Below, piece by piece: positions 54,394 through 63,120 of a DNA stretch of 64,000 bases; within the stretch, counting starts at the first letter, position 1, and every line of letters begins with the position of its first letter. The notes under the pieces were generated by a model. The model was given only the letters and a program-made list of their open reading frames with translations. It did no database searches and was not told the DNA's origin. Origin of the DNA: Flagellimonas chongwuensis (lineage in GTDB: Bacteria > Bacteroidota > Bacteroidia > Flavobacteriales > Flavobacteriaceae); contig NZ_WYET01000001.1 of the NCBI RefSeq assembly GCF_013376415.1, forward strand, positions 248,001-312,000, given 5' to 3'. The position numbers and the translations under genes were made by a program.

Positions 54394-55326
54394 ATGAAAA
54401 AATTGCTTTTGGCCGCCATGGCAGTCTTTACGGTTTCTTTTGCTTCTGCGCAGACAGCAGAGGAGATCAAGGCCGAAATGGGACCTAAAAAAGATTCCAT
54501 TGCAGCTATTCAAAAAAGGGTGAATGCCCTTCAAGCTCAGTTAGACGCCCTTCCCGGGTGGAAAATAGGTGCTTTCGGGACCATCGGCGGGAGCCTGTCC
54601 CAGTTCAACAATTGGTTTGCACAAGGAATCCCCAACAACTCATCAGGCAATATCGGATTTACGGTAAATGCCTTTGCCAATCTTAAAGAAGAAAAGTTTT
54701 TTTGGAGAAATGCCGCCAACGTCAACCTTTCTTGGGTAAAATTGGACGATAAGGATGACCCTACAGATGATGATAGCTTTCGTCAAGCTACGGATGTGTT
54801 CAATATTTCATCCTTATACGGTAGAAAACTAAGCGAAAAGTTTGCTATTTCCGGTCTTGCAGAATATAGGACCACGATACTGAGCAACTTTAACGATCCT
54901 GGCTATTTAGATCTTGGTGTGGGTGCCACTTGGACACCGATACCGGATTTGGTGGTAGTAATGCATCCACTCAACTACAACTTTGTATTCAGTAGTGAGG
55001 ATACCATTTTTGAATCTTCCATGGGTGCCAAGATTGTGGCGGACTATACCAAACAACTTGGTGCAGTGAGCTTTAAAAGTAACCTATCCCTGTTCCAAAG
55101 CTATGAAAGCAGCGACCTGAGCAACTGGACCTGGACCAATTCCTTCAGCTATAAATTATGGAAAATGATAGGAGTAGGTTTTGATTTTGGTTTGAGAAAC
55201 AACAAGCAAGAGACGCTTAACTATATCGTGAACAATGCCCCGACCCCCAATCCAGATGCTACCTTCGATACTATAGATAACGAACTACAGACCTACTGGA
55301 CTTTAGGGCTTAGTTATAAGTTCTGA
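54394..55326 (+). CDS. DUF3078 family exported protein
   Basis: 310 residues from ATG 54394 (MKKLLLAAMAVFTVSFASAQ signal peptide). A coiled-coil-like segment (KKDSIAAIQKRVNALQAQLDAL) precedes the DUF3078 beta-barrel-like domain: GWKIGAFGTIGGSLSQFNNWF, NAANVNLSWVKLDDKDDPTDD, WTPIPDLVVVMHPLNYNF, and a C-terminal WTLGLSYKF ending in an aromatic residue as outer-membrane barrels do. Probably an outer-membrane protein of unknown function. The upstream open extension to 54286 is non-coding. Confidence 0.9.
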   Translation: MKKLLLAAMAVFTVSFASAQTAEEIKAEMGPKKDSIAAIQKRVNALQAQLDALPGWKIGAFGTIGGSLSQFNNWFAQGIPNNSSGNIGFTVNAFANLKEEKFFWRNAANVNLSWVKLDDKDDPTDDDSFRQATDVFNISSLYGRKLSEKFAISGLAEYRTTILSNFNDPGYLDLGVGATWTPIPDLVVVMHPLNYNFVFSSEDTIFESSMGAKIVADYTKQLGAVSFKSNLSLFQSYESSDLSNWTWTNSFSYKLWKMIGVGFDFGLRNNKQETLNYIVNNAPTPNPDATFDTIDNELQTYWTLGLSYKF

Positions 55327-55342
55327 TTTAAATACGAAGCAT

Positions 55343-55372
55343 AAAAAAAGCCACCGAAACGGTGGCTTTTTT
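55343..55372 (+). terminator. Rho-independent terminator after DUF3078
   Basis: GCCACCG and CGGTGGC form a 7-bp perfect stem around AAA, with TTTTTT on one side and AAAAAAA on the other; it can work in both directions. Confidence 0.85.
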
Positions 55373-55577
55373 GTGGGGTGAAAATGTTTTTTATGTTTTC
55401 AAGACCATGGTCTAAGTAGGTTAAGATCGATTAAGATCTGCGTTCGACACTAAAATGACTTAAAAACAATGTGAAAGTAGGCCATGGGTGGTGATTGCCT
55501 AAACTTTTGTTGTGAAGTGTCCCAAAACTGTTGTGAAACAAATATTAAGTTGTAGTTCGTCGAAGATGTCGCCAGAA

Positions 55578-56789
55578 TCAATACTCGTCCAAATGTTCCG
55601 GGTACAAAAAGTTGTTGTACGGAAATCGGGTTACATGGATATCGCGAACCGCATCATAAACACGTTTTCGGAACTCGTCCATGTTTTCCTTGTTGAGGGC
55701 CGATATAAAAAGTGCTTTGTCCCCAATTTTATTGAGCCAAGTTTTCTTCCACTCCTCCAAGGTAAAATGGGCGGAAGTGCGTTCTGTCACCAAATCATCC
55801 TCATCTATCTCCTCCGGACTGTACTGGTCGATTTTATTGAACACCATAATGCAGGGCTTGTCCGAACTGTCAATTTCGTCCAAAATCTGATTTACGGAGT
55901 CGATATGTTCCTCAAAATTCGGATGGGAAATATCCACTACATGCAACAGTAGGTCAGCTTCACGTACCTCGTCCAGCGTACTCTTAAAACTTTCTACCAA
56001 CTGGGTGGGCAGTTTTCGAATAAATCCTACCGTATCACTTAGCAAAAAAGGAAGATTGCCCAACACCACTTTTCTGACCGTGGTGTCCAACGTGGCGAAC
56101 AGCTTGTTCTCTGCGAACACTTCGCTCTTGCTGATCACGTTCATTAAAGTGGATTTACCAACGTTGGTATACCCCACCAAAGCAACCCTGACCAAAGACC
56201 CACGGTTGCCTCGCTGTGTCTCCATTTGGCGGTCTATTTTGGCCAATTTCTTTTTTAGAAGGGCAATTCGGTCACGCACAATCCGTCTATCCGTTTCAAT
56301 CTCCGTTTCACCAGGCCCCCGCATACCGATACCCCCTCGTTGACGCTCCAAGTGTGTCCAAAGACCGGTCAATCGCGGTAATAAATATTCATATTGTGCC
56401 AGTTCCACCTGGGTACGGGCATAGCTTGTTTGAGCACGTTGGGCAAAAATGTCCAGAATAAGGCTGGTTCTATCCAAAACCTTGCACTTTAATAGCTTTT
56501 CAATATTGTTCTGTTGTGCAGGGGATAGTTCATCATCAAAGATAACGGAGCCGATTTCATTTTCCTTTACAAATTGGCGTACCTCTTCCATTTTACCGCT
56601 CCCAATGTAGGTCTTTGGATTGGGCACATCAATCCGTTGTACAAACCTTTTTTCAACTTCTCCGCCCGCGGTATACGTCAAAAATTCAAGTTCATCCAAG
56701 TATTCCTTTACCTTGTCCTCATCTTGGTACTGGTTCAAAACACCTATAAGTACCGCCTTTTCATATTCTATTGATTTCTTTTCTAGCAT
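55578..56789 (-). CDS. hflX: Ribosome-associated GTPase HflX
   Basis: 403 residues from ATG 56789 (a TTG immediately upstream would add one residue). An N-terminal HflX domain includes DDELSPAQQNNIEKLLKCKVLDRT and GGIGMRGPGETEIETDRR; the G domain has G1 VGYTNVGKSTLMN, G3 DTVGFIRKLPTQLVESF and G4 FNKID. HflX splits stalled ribosomes under stress. A normal-looking gene; its 3' end is 206 bp from the DUF3078 terminator, and the 251 bp between holds nothing I recognise. Confidence 0.95.
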   Translation of the reverse strand: MLEKKSIEYEKAVLIGVLNQYQDEDKVKEYLDELEFLTYTAGGEVEKRFVQRIDVPNPKTYIGSGKMEEVRQFVKENEIGSVIFDDELSPAQQNNIEKLLKCKVLDRTSLILDIFAQRAQTSYARTQVELAQYEYLLPRLTGLWTHLERQRGGIGMRGPGETEIETDRRIVRDRIALLKKKLAKIDRQMETQRGNRGSLVRVALVGYTNVGKSTLMNVISKSEVFAENKLFATLDTTVRKVVLGNLPFLLSDTVGFIRKLPTQLVESFKSTLDEVREADLLLHVVDISHPNFEEHIDSVNQILDEIDSSDKPCIMVFNKIDQYSPEEIDEDDLVTERTSAHFTLEEWKKTWLNKIGDKALFISALNKENMDEFRKRVYDAVRDIHVTRFPYNNFLYPEHLDEY

Positions 56790-56880
56790 CAAATGGATTT
56801 AGACTACAAATTTACGTAATGTTTTGGAAGCTATTTTTGTACTTTGCCTTCTCTATTTGTCAACCCTTATACTTTTTTAA

Positions 56881-57831
56881 TTGCAAAAACAGGAAAACAG
56901 ATACTCCGTAGCATTTTATAACCTTGAAAATTTCTTTGATACCGTAAACGATCCGTATTTGTTGGATGATGACTTTACGCCGAACGGGTTTAAGAAGTGG
57001 AACAAGGCCAAATTTTGGAACAAGGCCAACAAAATTTCAAGGACAATTTCCGCGATAGGCTCGAACGAAAGTGATTCTCCTCCGATTTTGATCGGCTTGG
57101 CGGAGGTTGAAAATAAAAATGTGATAAAATCCTTGTTGAAATCAAAACAGCTACGAGATATCGACTACGATTTTGTGCATTTTGATTCACCCGATGAACG
57201 TGGGATAGATACGGCGCTTATCTATCATAAAAAACATTTTGGGGTAATCGGTGCCGAAACCATTCCCTTGATAGTACAGAACACCAACGGCGAGCGCGAC
57301 CTTACTCGTGATATTCTTTATGTACGTGGAAAGTTGCACCAAGAGGAGGTTCACATATTCGTGAACCATTGGCCATCTCGGAGGGAGGGTGCAGAAATAA
57401 CAAGCTACAAACGCATAAAGGCAGCTAACACCATACTTCAAAAAATCGACCGGATAACTGGGGATAACCCGAACGTTATTATAATGGGCGATTTTAACGA
57501 TGGACCAAATTCTGAAAGTATTCAAACCCTCATGGATACCGGTCAATTGATAAACCCAATGAAAAAACTTCTGTCGCCCGTCACAGGTAGCGCCAATTAC
57601 AAGAGAGCATGGAGTCTTTTCGACCAAATCCTTATTTCTCACAGTTTTTTGAACTACGAAGTAAACACCCATAGTTTTGTAAAGGCAGACATTTTTGCTC
57701 CCCGTTTCTTAAAGGAGTGGAAAGGCAGGTATAAGGGTAATCCATTTAGAACTTATGCTGGGAACAAATATTTAGGTGGGTATAGTGACCATTTTCCCGT
57801 GTACATACTCATGGATGAGAACAAAACGTAA
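56881..57831 (+). CDS. Endonuclease/exonuclease/phosphatase family protein
   Basis: 316 residues starting at TTG 56881 (an in-frame TAA precedes it and there is no ATG before the fold begins). EEP-fold motifs: VAFYNLENFFDT, LIGLAEVENK with catalytic Glu, NHWPSRREGAE, IIMGDFNDGPNS and GGYSDHFPVYILM. No signal peptide, so cytoplasmic; family members hydrolyse DNA, RNA or phosphoesters. It is divergent from hflX with about 90 bp between starts. Confidence 0.9.
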   Translation: MQKQENRYSVAFYNLENFFDTVNDPYLLDDDFTPNGFKKWNKAKFWNKANKISRTISAIGSNESDSPPILIGLAEVENKNVIKSLLKSKQLRDIDYDFVHFDSPDERGIDTALIYHKKHFGVIGAETIPLIVQNTNGERDLTRDILYVRGKLHQEEVHIFVNHWPSRREGAEITSYKRIKAANTILQKIDRITGDNPNVIIMGDFNDGPNSESIQTLMDTGQLINPMKKLLSPVTGSANYKRAWSLFDQILISHSFLNYEVNTHSFVKADIFAPRFLKEWKGRYKGNPFRTYAGNKYLGGYSDHFPVYILMDENKT

Positions 57832-57982
57832 GAGTAGGAATAAGTCTACACCACATAAAAGTTAATTTTCACAACATAAAGCGGTAAATCACTATGCATT
57901 TCATCGAATAAAGTAGGAATTTTATCGATGAATCCTACATCTCAAATTATATTCGTAGTCCAAATCTTACCTTAACTTAACT

Positions 57983-60178
57983 ATGGATTACAGATTTCCT
58001 TTAGGGGCCAAGGGAGTGATCTTCACTATTTTACTTTCGCTTATAGGCGGAACCTCCATCCTTGCACAATCTGATTCTGCCAAAAAAAAGATCAGCGCTT
58101 CCTACGACCAAGGAAAAATGTCCTCTTTGATTTCCGAAATGGAAATGGAGCATCAGTCCAAACAAAAAAAAATAGGTGAGTTGATAAAATCCAAAGGCAT
58201 CAGTGCCATGGAAAACAAAACAAACGGTACACAAACCGCATTAAAGGACATTGGTACCGATGGAACACCCCTATATTACACCACGCTTAACGATCCAGCC
58301 TCCCAAACATCCAGAGCACATACCCTTTATGACAAAGGTCTGTTGAACTTGGGACTTACCGGCACCCGTATGGAAGTGGGCGTATGGGATTCTGGGGTTG
58401 CGCTTACATCGCATCAAGAATTTGATACACGGGCCATTAATGCGGATAATGCTGTTGAGGTGAGCCTTCACGCTACTTTGGTCACAGGAAACTTGATTTC
58501 TGCCGGTGTCGAGCCCAATGCAAAAGGAGTTGCATACGGGGCCCAAGCCCTGACCCACGATTGGAGCAGGGATAAGATTGAAGTTGCCGAAGCCGCCGCG
58601 AACGGAATGCTCTTGAGCAACCATTCCTATGGGATTTTGTCGGACAGGGTGCCGGATTGGTATTTTGGGGCCTATATTAAAGTCACACAGGACTGGGACA
58701 AGATCATGTACAACGCTCCATATTATTTGATGGTGACCGCAGCGGGCAATGCCCGAACCTCCAACGACAACGAATCTCCATTTTATGGCAAAACGGCTGA
58801 TGGTTTTGATCTACTATTGGGCTTTACCACCACTAAAAACGGATTGACGGTCGCCGGGGCCAATACTGAAATAGGCAGCAATGGCGAACTTAAAAAAGCC
58901 TCTGTTGCCAACTACAGTAGTTTTGGACCTATTGATGATGGGCGTATAAAGCCAGACCTTGCCGGTGATGGAGGAAACATACTTTCCACGAGTTCGGCTA
59001 CCAATAGCAGTTACCAAGTTTCCGCCGGAACTTCGATGGCTGCGCCGGGAGTAACAGGGTCATTGTTGTTGTTGCAGCAGTACCACGAAGAACTTTTTGG
59101 CAGTTATATGAAAGCGGCGACCTTAAAAGGGCTTGCGCTTCATACTGCCGACGATGTTGATGCAAAGGGGCCCGACTACAAAATGGGCTGGGGAGTAATA
59201 AATGCCAAATCTGCGGCAGAAGTTCTTCAGAATAAAGATTTTACCGCTTTAGTGAACGAGGAAAGCCTATCAAACGGTGAAACCTATAGCATAACTGTAA
59301 ATGCAACTGATGGTGTTCCATTGGTGGCTTCGATTTCTTGGACCGACCCAGAATCGGAAAACATAAACCGAGGCGAACTCAATAGCACTAACCCTGCTTT
59401 GGTGAACGATTTGGATATTAGGATCACCAAGAACGGAGAAACTTATTTTCCTTGGAAGTTGAATCCTGCAAAAGCCAACGATGCTGCTACCAAGGGCGAC
59501 AATAAAGTTGACCCGTTTGAACGAGTTGAGGTGGAAAACGCAAAAGGCACCTACACCATTACCATTTCTCATAAGGGTAGCTTAAAGAACGGTTTTCAGG
59601 ATTTTTCGCTGGTAGTTTCAGGAGCACAGATCTCCAATTGCTCTATCGATATTCCTTCTGATGTTGCATTGGAAAATTTGACGGGGGAGAGTGCTACCAT
59701 TTCTTGGAGCAAAGCCGATGAAACATTGTTCGAGATCCAGTACAAAAGTATTGATGCTGACAATTGGTCGAACGAATTGATTTGGGACAACAATTTTGAA
59801 CTTACCACTTTGGAAGAAGGCAAAGTATACGAGGCGCGAGTACGTTCCATTTGTACTGAAAATGCCGTTTCCGAATTTTCTGAAACCATCGAGTTTGAAT
59901 TTAACGGCGAAGAAACCGTATTGATAGAGAATACGCCCATGTTTGTTCCCCAAGAATTGAACATCTCCATATTCCCAAATCCTGCTGTGGACTATCTAAA
60001 TGTTGAAGCAGAACTATCCCAAGATGCAGAGTTCTCCATCGTGACCACTTCCGGCAACGTGATTAAAAAAGGGAAGACACAAGGCTCCATCAATGTATCA
60101 TCCTTATCATCCGGATTGTATGTTTTGGTAGTTCAGGATTATTCCGGTATTAAAAGCACCAAGTTTTACAAGAATTAA
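57983..60178 (+). CDS. T9SS-exported S8 (subtilisin-like) serine peptidase
   Basis: 731 residues. After a hydrophobic leader (about 12-29) comes a subtilisin domain: Asp136 in VGVWDSGVAL, His163 in VSLHATLVTGNLISAG (the usual HGTHVAG is HATLVTG here), Asn256 in AAGN, and Ser351 in SAGTSMAAPGV. A beta domain and fibronectin type III domain (about 555-640) follow, and the C-terminus is a Por secretion system type A sorting domain (FPNPAVDYLNVEAEL to FYKN). It is exported through T9SS and probably anchored or released at the surface. The relaxed His motif may alter specificity. Confidence 0.9.
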   Translation: MDYRFPLGAKGVIFTILLSLIGGTSILAQSDSAKKKISASYDQGKMSSLISEMEMEHQSKQKKIGELIKSKGISAMENKTNGTQTALKDIGTDGTPLYYTTLNDPASQTSRAHTLYDKGLLNLGLTGTRMEVGVWDSGVALTSHQEFDTRAINADNAVEVSLHATLVTGNLISAGVEPNAKGVAYGAQALTHDWSRDKIEVAEAAANGMLLSNHSYGILSDRVPDWYFGAYIKVTQDWDKIMYNAPYYLMVTAAGNARTSNDNESPFYGKTADGFDLLLGFTTTKNGLTVAGANTEIGSNGELKKASVANYSSFGPIDDGRIKPDLAGDGGNILSTSSATNSSYQVSAGTSMAAPGVTGSLLLLQQYHEELFGSYMKAATLKGLALHTADDVDAKGPDYKMGWGVINAKSAAEVLQNKDFTALVNEESLSNGETYSITVNATDGVPLVASISWTDPESENINRGELNSTNPALVNDLDIRITKNGETYFPWKLNPAKANDAATKGDNKVDPFERVEVENAKGTYTITISHKGSLKNGFQDFSLVVSGAQISNCSIDIPSDVALENLTGESATISWSKADETLFEIQYKSIDADNWSNELIWDNNFELTTLEEGKVYEARVRSICTENAVSEFSETIEFEFNGEETVLIENTPMFVPQELNISIFPNPAVDYLNVEAELSQDAEFSIVTTSGNVIKKGKTQGSINVSSLSSGLYVLVVQDYSGIKSTKFYKN

Positions 60179-60384
60179 AAAGAATAAAGATTCAAGAACC
60201 AAGACATCAGATGTCAGAAATCAGACCTCTGACTTCTGACATCTGACATCTGCCTCCCCATAAAAAGTTCGCGATAATCCGTGTAATTCGTGTCTTTTCA
60301 ATGACCAATCACCAATGGGCAATAAGCAATCAAGTGAGTTATGATAGTTTTAATAAAAAAGAGTCAAAACTCCAAAGCTGGTTG

Positions 60385-60472
60385 GTCATTTCGAAATGAG
60401 GTGCAGCGCACCGATTGAGAAATCTCCTTTGCACTTCGCATCACTAGATTTCTCACATCCGTTCGAAATGAC
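60385..60472. repeat. REP-like palindromic element, copy R4
   Basis: 88 bp bounded by GTCATTTCGAA and TTCGAAATGAC, reverse orientation compared with R2 and R3 but same relation to the lipoprotein gene that follows. Confidence 0.8.
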
Positions 60473-60678
60473 ACTCGGAACCTTTTACCCTTCACCTTTT
60501 TCCCTTTGGCCAATAGTTCGTGATAATCCGTGTAATTCGTGTCCATTCAATGTACAATCAATAAAATGTCGCTTTGACTCCGCTCAGCGACCGTCAACCG
60601 ACCTCTGATAGCTCAACCCACCCCGTTTTCTCACTTCTCAATACTAAAATCTCACTTCTCCTAAACCCAAAACCCCCA

Positions 60679-60745
60679 TCCGTCAATTCAAACGGGGCAT
60701 CCGTCAATTGGTGCCCTTGAAACACCTTCGCTTGCCCTTACTTTG
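60679..60745 (+). promoter_or_regulatory. LytTR-like promoter of lipoprotein D
   Basis: TCCGTCAAT at 60679-60687 and 60700-60708 (12-bp spacer, 21-bp period). A TTG -33 box (60717-60719) lies 8 bp after the second repeat and 18 bp before TTACTTTG (60738-60745), matching the Bacteroidota TTG-N17-23-TAnnTTTG promoter except for one base in the -7 box. Confidence 0.7.
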
Positions 60746-60777
60746 TTGGCATTGATAACTTTAAAAAAGGAATTCCA

Positions 60778-62568
60778 ATGAAAAAATTCAGTATTTGGGC
60801 CGTTGCGGCCCTATCGGTTTGCCTGTTCGCGCTTTCCTGTGGCAAGGACGATAGCCCTGACACGCCCAAGACCGGCGATGAAAACCCGACGATAACCAGC
60901 TTTACGCCCCTTTCCGGCACCGTGGGCACTTTGGTTACCATCAACGGGACCAATTTTGATGCCACCAAATCCAACAACACCGTAAAGTTCGGAAACGTGG
61001 CAGCCAGCGTTACCACAGCCAGTGCCACCAAGCTCGTGGCCGAGGTGCCCGAGGGCGCAGAGACCGCGAAGATATCCGTTACCGTGGGCGGGAAGACCGT
61101 TACCAGTAGCGACTCCTTCACCGTTACAGAGGATGTTCCCTTGACCATTGCCCTTAACGAAGAGGCGGTGACGTTATATCCTTACCCCAAATATACCGCC
61201 ATGCTGGAAGTGACCACCGACATAGGCGAGAACACCGTAGCATGGAGCAGCAGCGACGAGACTATCGCCACCGTGGACACCGACGGCGTAGTGACTGCAT
61301 TGAAAATAGGCGAGGCCATTATTACCGCAAACGCGGGCGGAGCGGAAGCCACCTGTACCGTGAGCGTGGTGGACGGACCGGTGACCAAACTGGAACTGGA
61401 CAAGGAGGGCATGGAGCTTTACACCGGCAATACCGGGGAACTCTCCATTTTTGCACTGGAGGCAGACGTAGAGGAGACAAGCACGCCCGTTTGGAGCTCG
61501 GACAACACCGATGTGGCCACCGTGGACCAAGAGGGCAAGGTTACCGCTGTGGCGGAGGGCCAGGCCACCATTACCGTTACCGTGGACAATGCAAGTGCAA
61601 CTGCAACTGTGGTGGTTTTACCGCCGACAGTGGCCGAAGTCGGCCCTTATGCCGCAGGATACTTGAACAATGGCGAAAAGAATATCGCCACGGTATGGCA
61701 CAATGGAGAGGTATTTTACGAGCTGAGTGAAAATATTAGCAATGCCAATTCTATTTTCGTGGACGATAAGGTATATGTGGCCGGTACAGAAATTGACCCG
61801 GATACGTTCATCAACATGGCAAGATTGTGGGTGAACGGCCAAGTTGTCGAGCTCGAGGGAGGAGATGATTTTGGTAGCGCAACATCCGTGTTTGTTGACA
61901 ACGGATCTGTGTATGTTGCCGGAAACCTAAGTAACGAAGCCGTGTACTGGAAAGATGGGGTGCTGACCTATCTGGAGTTTGACAATGAGAACCCTACCGC
62001 CACGGCAAGGGATATATTTGTGAGCGATGGCCATGTTTATGTAGCAGGAACTTACTCCGATGGAAATACAACAAAAGCGGTATTATGGAAAGATGGTGAA
62101 ATCAGTTTTCATGAGGAGCAAGCCTCCGGAGCCAACTCGCTATATGTGGACGGGGACACCGTTTATATGGCAGGCTATTTAGGTAGCGGAAACAGCAGAG
62201 AAGCCACGGTTTGGGTTGATGGTGTAGTCTTCAATGCTTTTCAAGGTGTAATAAATGGAGAAGTCTTCAGCGTTGCCAATTCCGTGTATGTACATGAAGG
62301 CAACAAACATATAGTGGGCTATGTAAACAATGGCAGTAATAACTATGGCTTTTACTCAAAAAATGGTGCACTGAATTTTGATCCTTTTGATCCAACAGCA
62401 CAAACCTATACCTCTATATATGTCAGTACTTCTGGAACTGATTTGTTTGGCGGATATACTCCGGACAATTTCGCTTTTGCAGGTTCATTCAGTAATAATG
62501 CCGATTTATCTTTTGCTACAGATGGATTAAACCCTGCTAGGATATACTCCGTGTTCCTTAAGGAATAA
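60778..62568 (+). CDS. Surface lipoprotein D: IPT/TIG, two Big_2, propeller-like repeats
   Basis: 596 residues. Signal, Cys21 (CGKDDS), one-unit DTP linker (SPDTPKTGD, shorter than in A and B), IPT/TIG (about 37-117), two Big_2 domains (about 122-280), then its own C-terminal half (about 282-596) with repeats such as NIATVWHNGEVFYELSE, NMARLWVNGQVVELEGGDDFG, VYVAGTYSDGNTTKAVLWKDG and VYMAGYLGSGNSREATVWVDG, ending SVFLKE. The N-terminal half matches E almost base for base; identity stops abruptly at 61615-61617 (CTGTGGTGGT). Own promoter and terminator; surface binding role inferred. Confidence 0.85.
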   Translation: MKKFSIWAVAALSVCLFALSCGKDDSPDTPKTGDENPTITSFTPLSGTVGTLVTINGTNFDATKSNNTVKFGNVAASVTTASATKLVAEVPEGAETAKISVTVGGKTVTSSDSFTVTEDVPLTIALNEEAVTLYPYPKYTAMLEVTTDIGENTVAWSSSDETIATVDTDGVVTALKIGEAIITANAGGAEATCTVSVVDGPVTKLELDKEGMELYTGNTGELSIFALEADVEETSTPVWSSDNTDVATVDQEGKVTAVAEGQATITVTVDNASATATVVVLPPTVAEVGPYAAGYLNNGEKNIATVWHNGEVFYELSENISNANSIFVDDKVYVAGTEIDPDTFINMARLWVNGQVVELEGGDDFGSATSVFVDNGSVYVAGNLSNEAVYWKDGVLTYLEFDNENPTATARDIFVSDGHVYVAGTYSDGNTTKAVLWKDGEISFHEEQASGANSLYVDGDTVYMAGYLGSGNSREATVWVDGVVFNAFQGVINGEVFSVANSVYVHEGNKHIVGYVNNGSNNYGFYSKNGALNFDPFDPTAQTYTSIYVSTSGTDLFGGYTPDNFAFAGSFSNNADLSFATDGLNPARIYSVFLKE

Positions 62569-62598
62569 ACAATATTGGTTAACCATTTATAAGATTAA

Positions 62599-62630
62599 GC
62601 CTTCCGTGCGAGCGGGGGGCTTTTCTTTTT
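62599..62630 (+). terminator. Terminator of lipoprotein D gene
   Basis: GCCTTCCG and CGGGGGGC form an 8-bp stem (two wobbles) around TGCGAG, then TTTTCTTTTT. Counterpart of the terminator after A. Confidence 0.8.
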
Positions 62631-62729
62631 GGTAGATATTAGATGGGAGTATTGAGATGTGAGATAAAAGAGGATAGACAAAAGAGCCAAGAGTCAAGAA
62701 CCAAGACTCCGAACTCGATAGCAACTTTT

Positions 62730-62815
62730 GTCATTTCGAAATGAGGTGCAGCACACCGATTGAGAAATCTTCTTTGCCACACATTACAAGATTTCTCACA
62801 TCCGTTCGAAATGAC
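62730..62815. repeat. REP-like palindromic element, copy R5
   Basis: 86 bp bounded by GTCATTTCGAA and TTCGAAATGAC; the inner stem TGAGAAATCT / AGATTTCTCA is perfect. Orientation as R4. Confidence 0.8.
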
Positions 62816-63021
62816 ACTCGGAACCTTTTACCCTTCACCTTTTTCCCTTTGGCCAATAGTTCGTGATAATCCGTGTAATTCGTGTCCATTCAATGTACAA
62901 TCAATAAAATGTCGCTTTGACTCCGCTCAGCGACCGTCAACCGACCTCTGATAGCTCAACCCACCCCGTTTTCTCACTTCTCAATACTAAAATCTCACTT
63001 CTCCTAAACCCAAAACCCCCA

Positions 63022-63088
63022 TCCGTCAATTCAAACGGGGCATCCGTCAATTGGTGCCCTTGAAACACCTTCGCTTGCCCTTACTTTG
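63022..63088 (+). promoter_or_regulatory. LytTR-like promoter of lipoprotein E
   Basis: TCCGTCAAT at 63022-63030 and 63043-63051; 29 bp to TTACTTTG (63081-63088), with TTG at the -33 position as at D. Identical to D's promoter. Confidence 0.7.
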
Positions 63089-63120
63089 TTGGCATTGATA
63101 ACTTTAAAAAAGGAATTCCA

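Larger units (their letters stand above)
60179..60777. repeat. Repeat-rich upstream block of lipoprotein D
   Basis: About 600 bp without a gene. A 7-nt array switches unit type near 60222 (AGACATC, AGATGTC, AGAAATC then GACCTCT, GACTTCT, two GACATCT; 60202-60251). Then words ATAATCCGTGTAATTCGTGTC, palindromic element R4 (60385-60472), the 25-bp hairpin in reverse (60568-60592), CACTTCTC words, and D's promoter (60679-60745). From 60473 to the ATG it is base-for-base the same as the block before lipoprotein E, as read by eye. Confidence 0.8.
62569..63120. repeat. Upstream block of lipoprotein E and terminator of D
   Basis: About 550 bp without a gene. It holds D's terminator (62599-62630), GATATTAGATGGGAGTATTGAG words also found after A, palindromic element R5 (62730-62815), the 25-bp hairpin (62911-62935) and E's promoter (63022-63088). 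Confidence 0.75.

Noticed and set aside
40306..62568. Diversity-generating retroelement
   Set aside because: The four-helix-bundle protein resembles Avd and the lipoproteins have variable ends, but there is no reverse transcriptase and no template/variable repeat pair with adenine-specific changes. The variable halves differ too broadly for mutagenic retrohoming.
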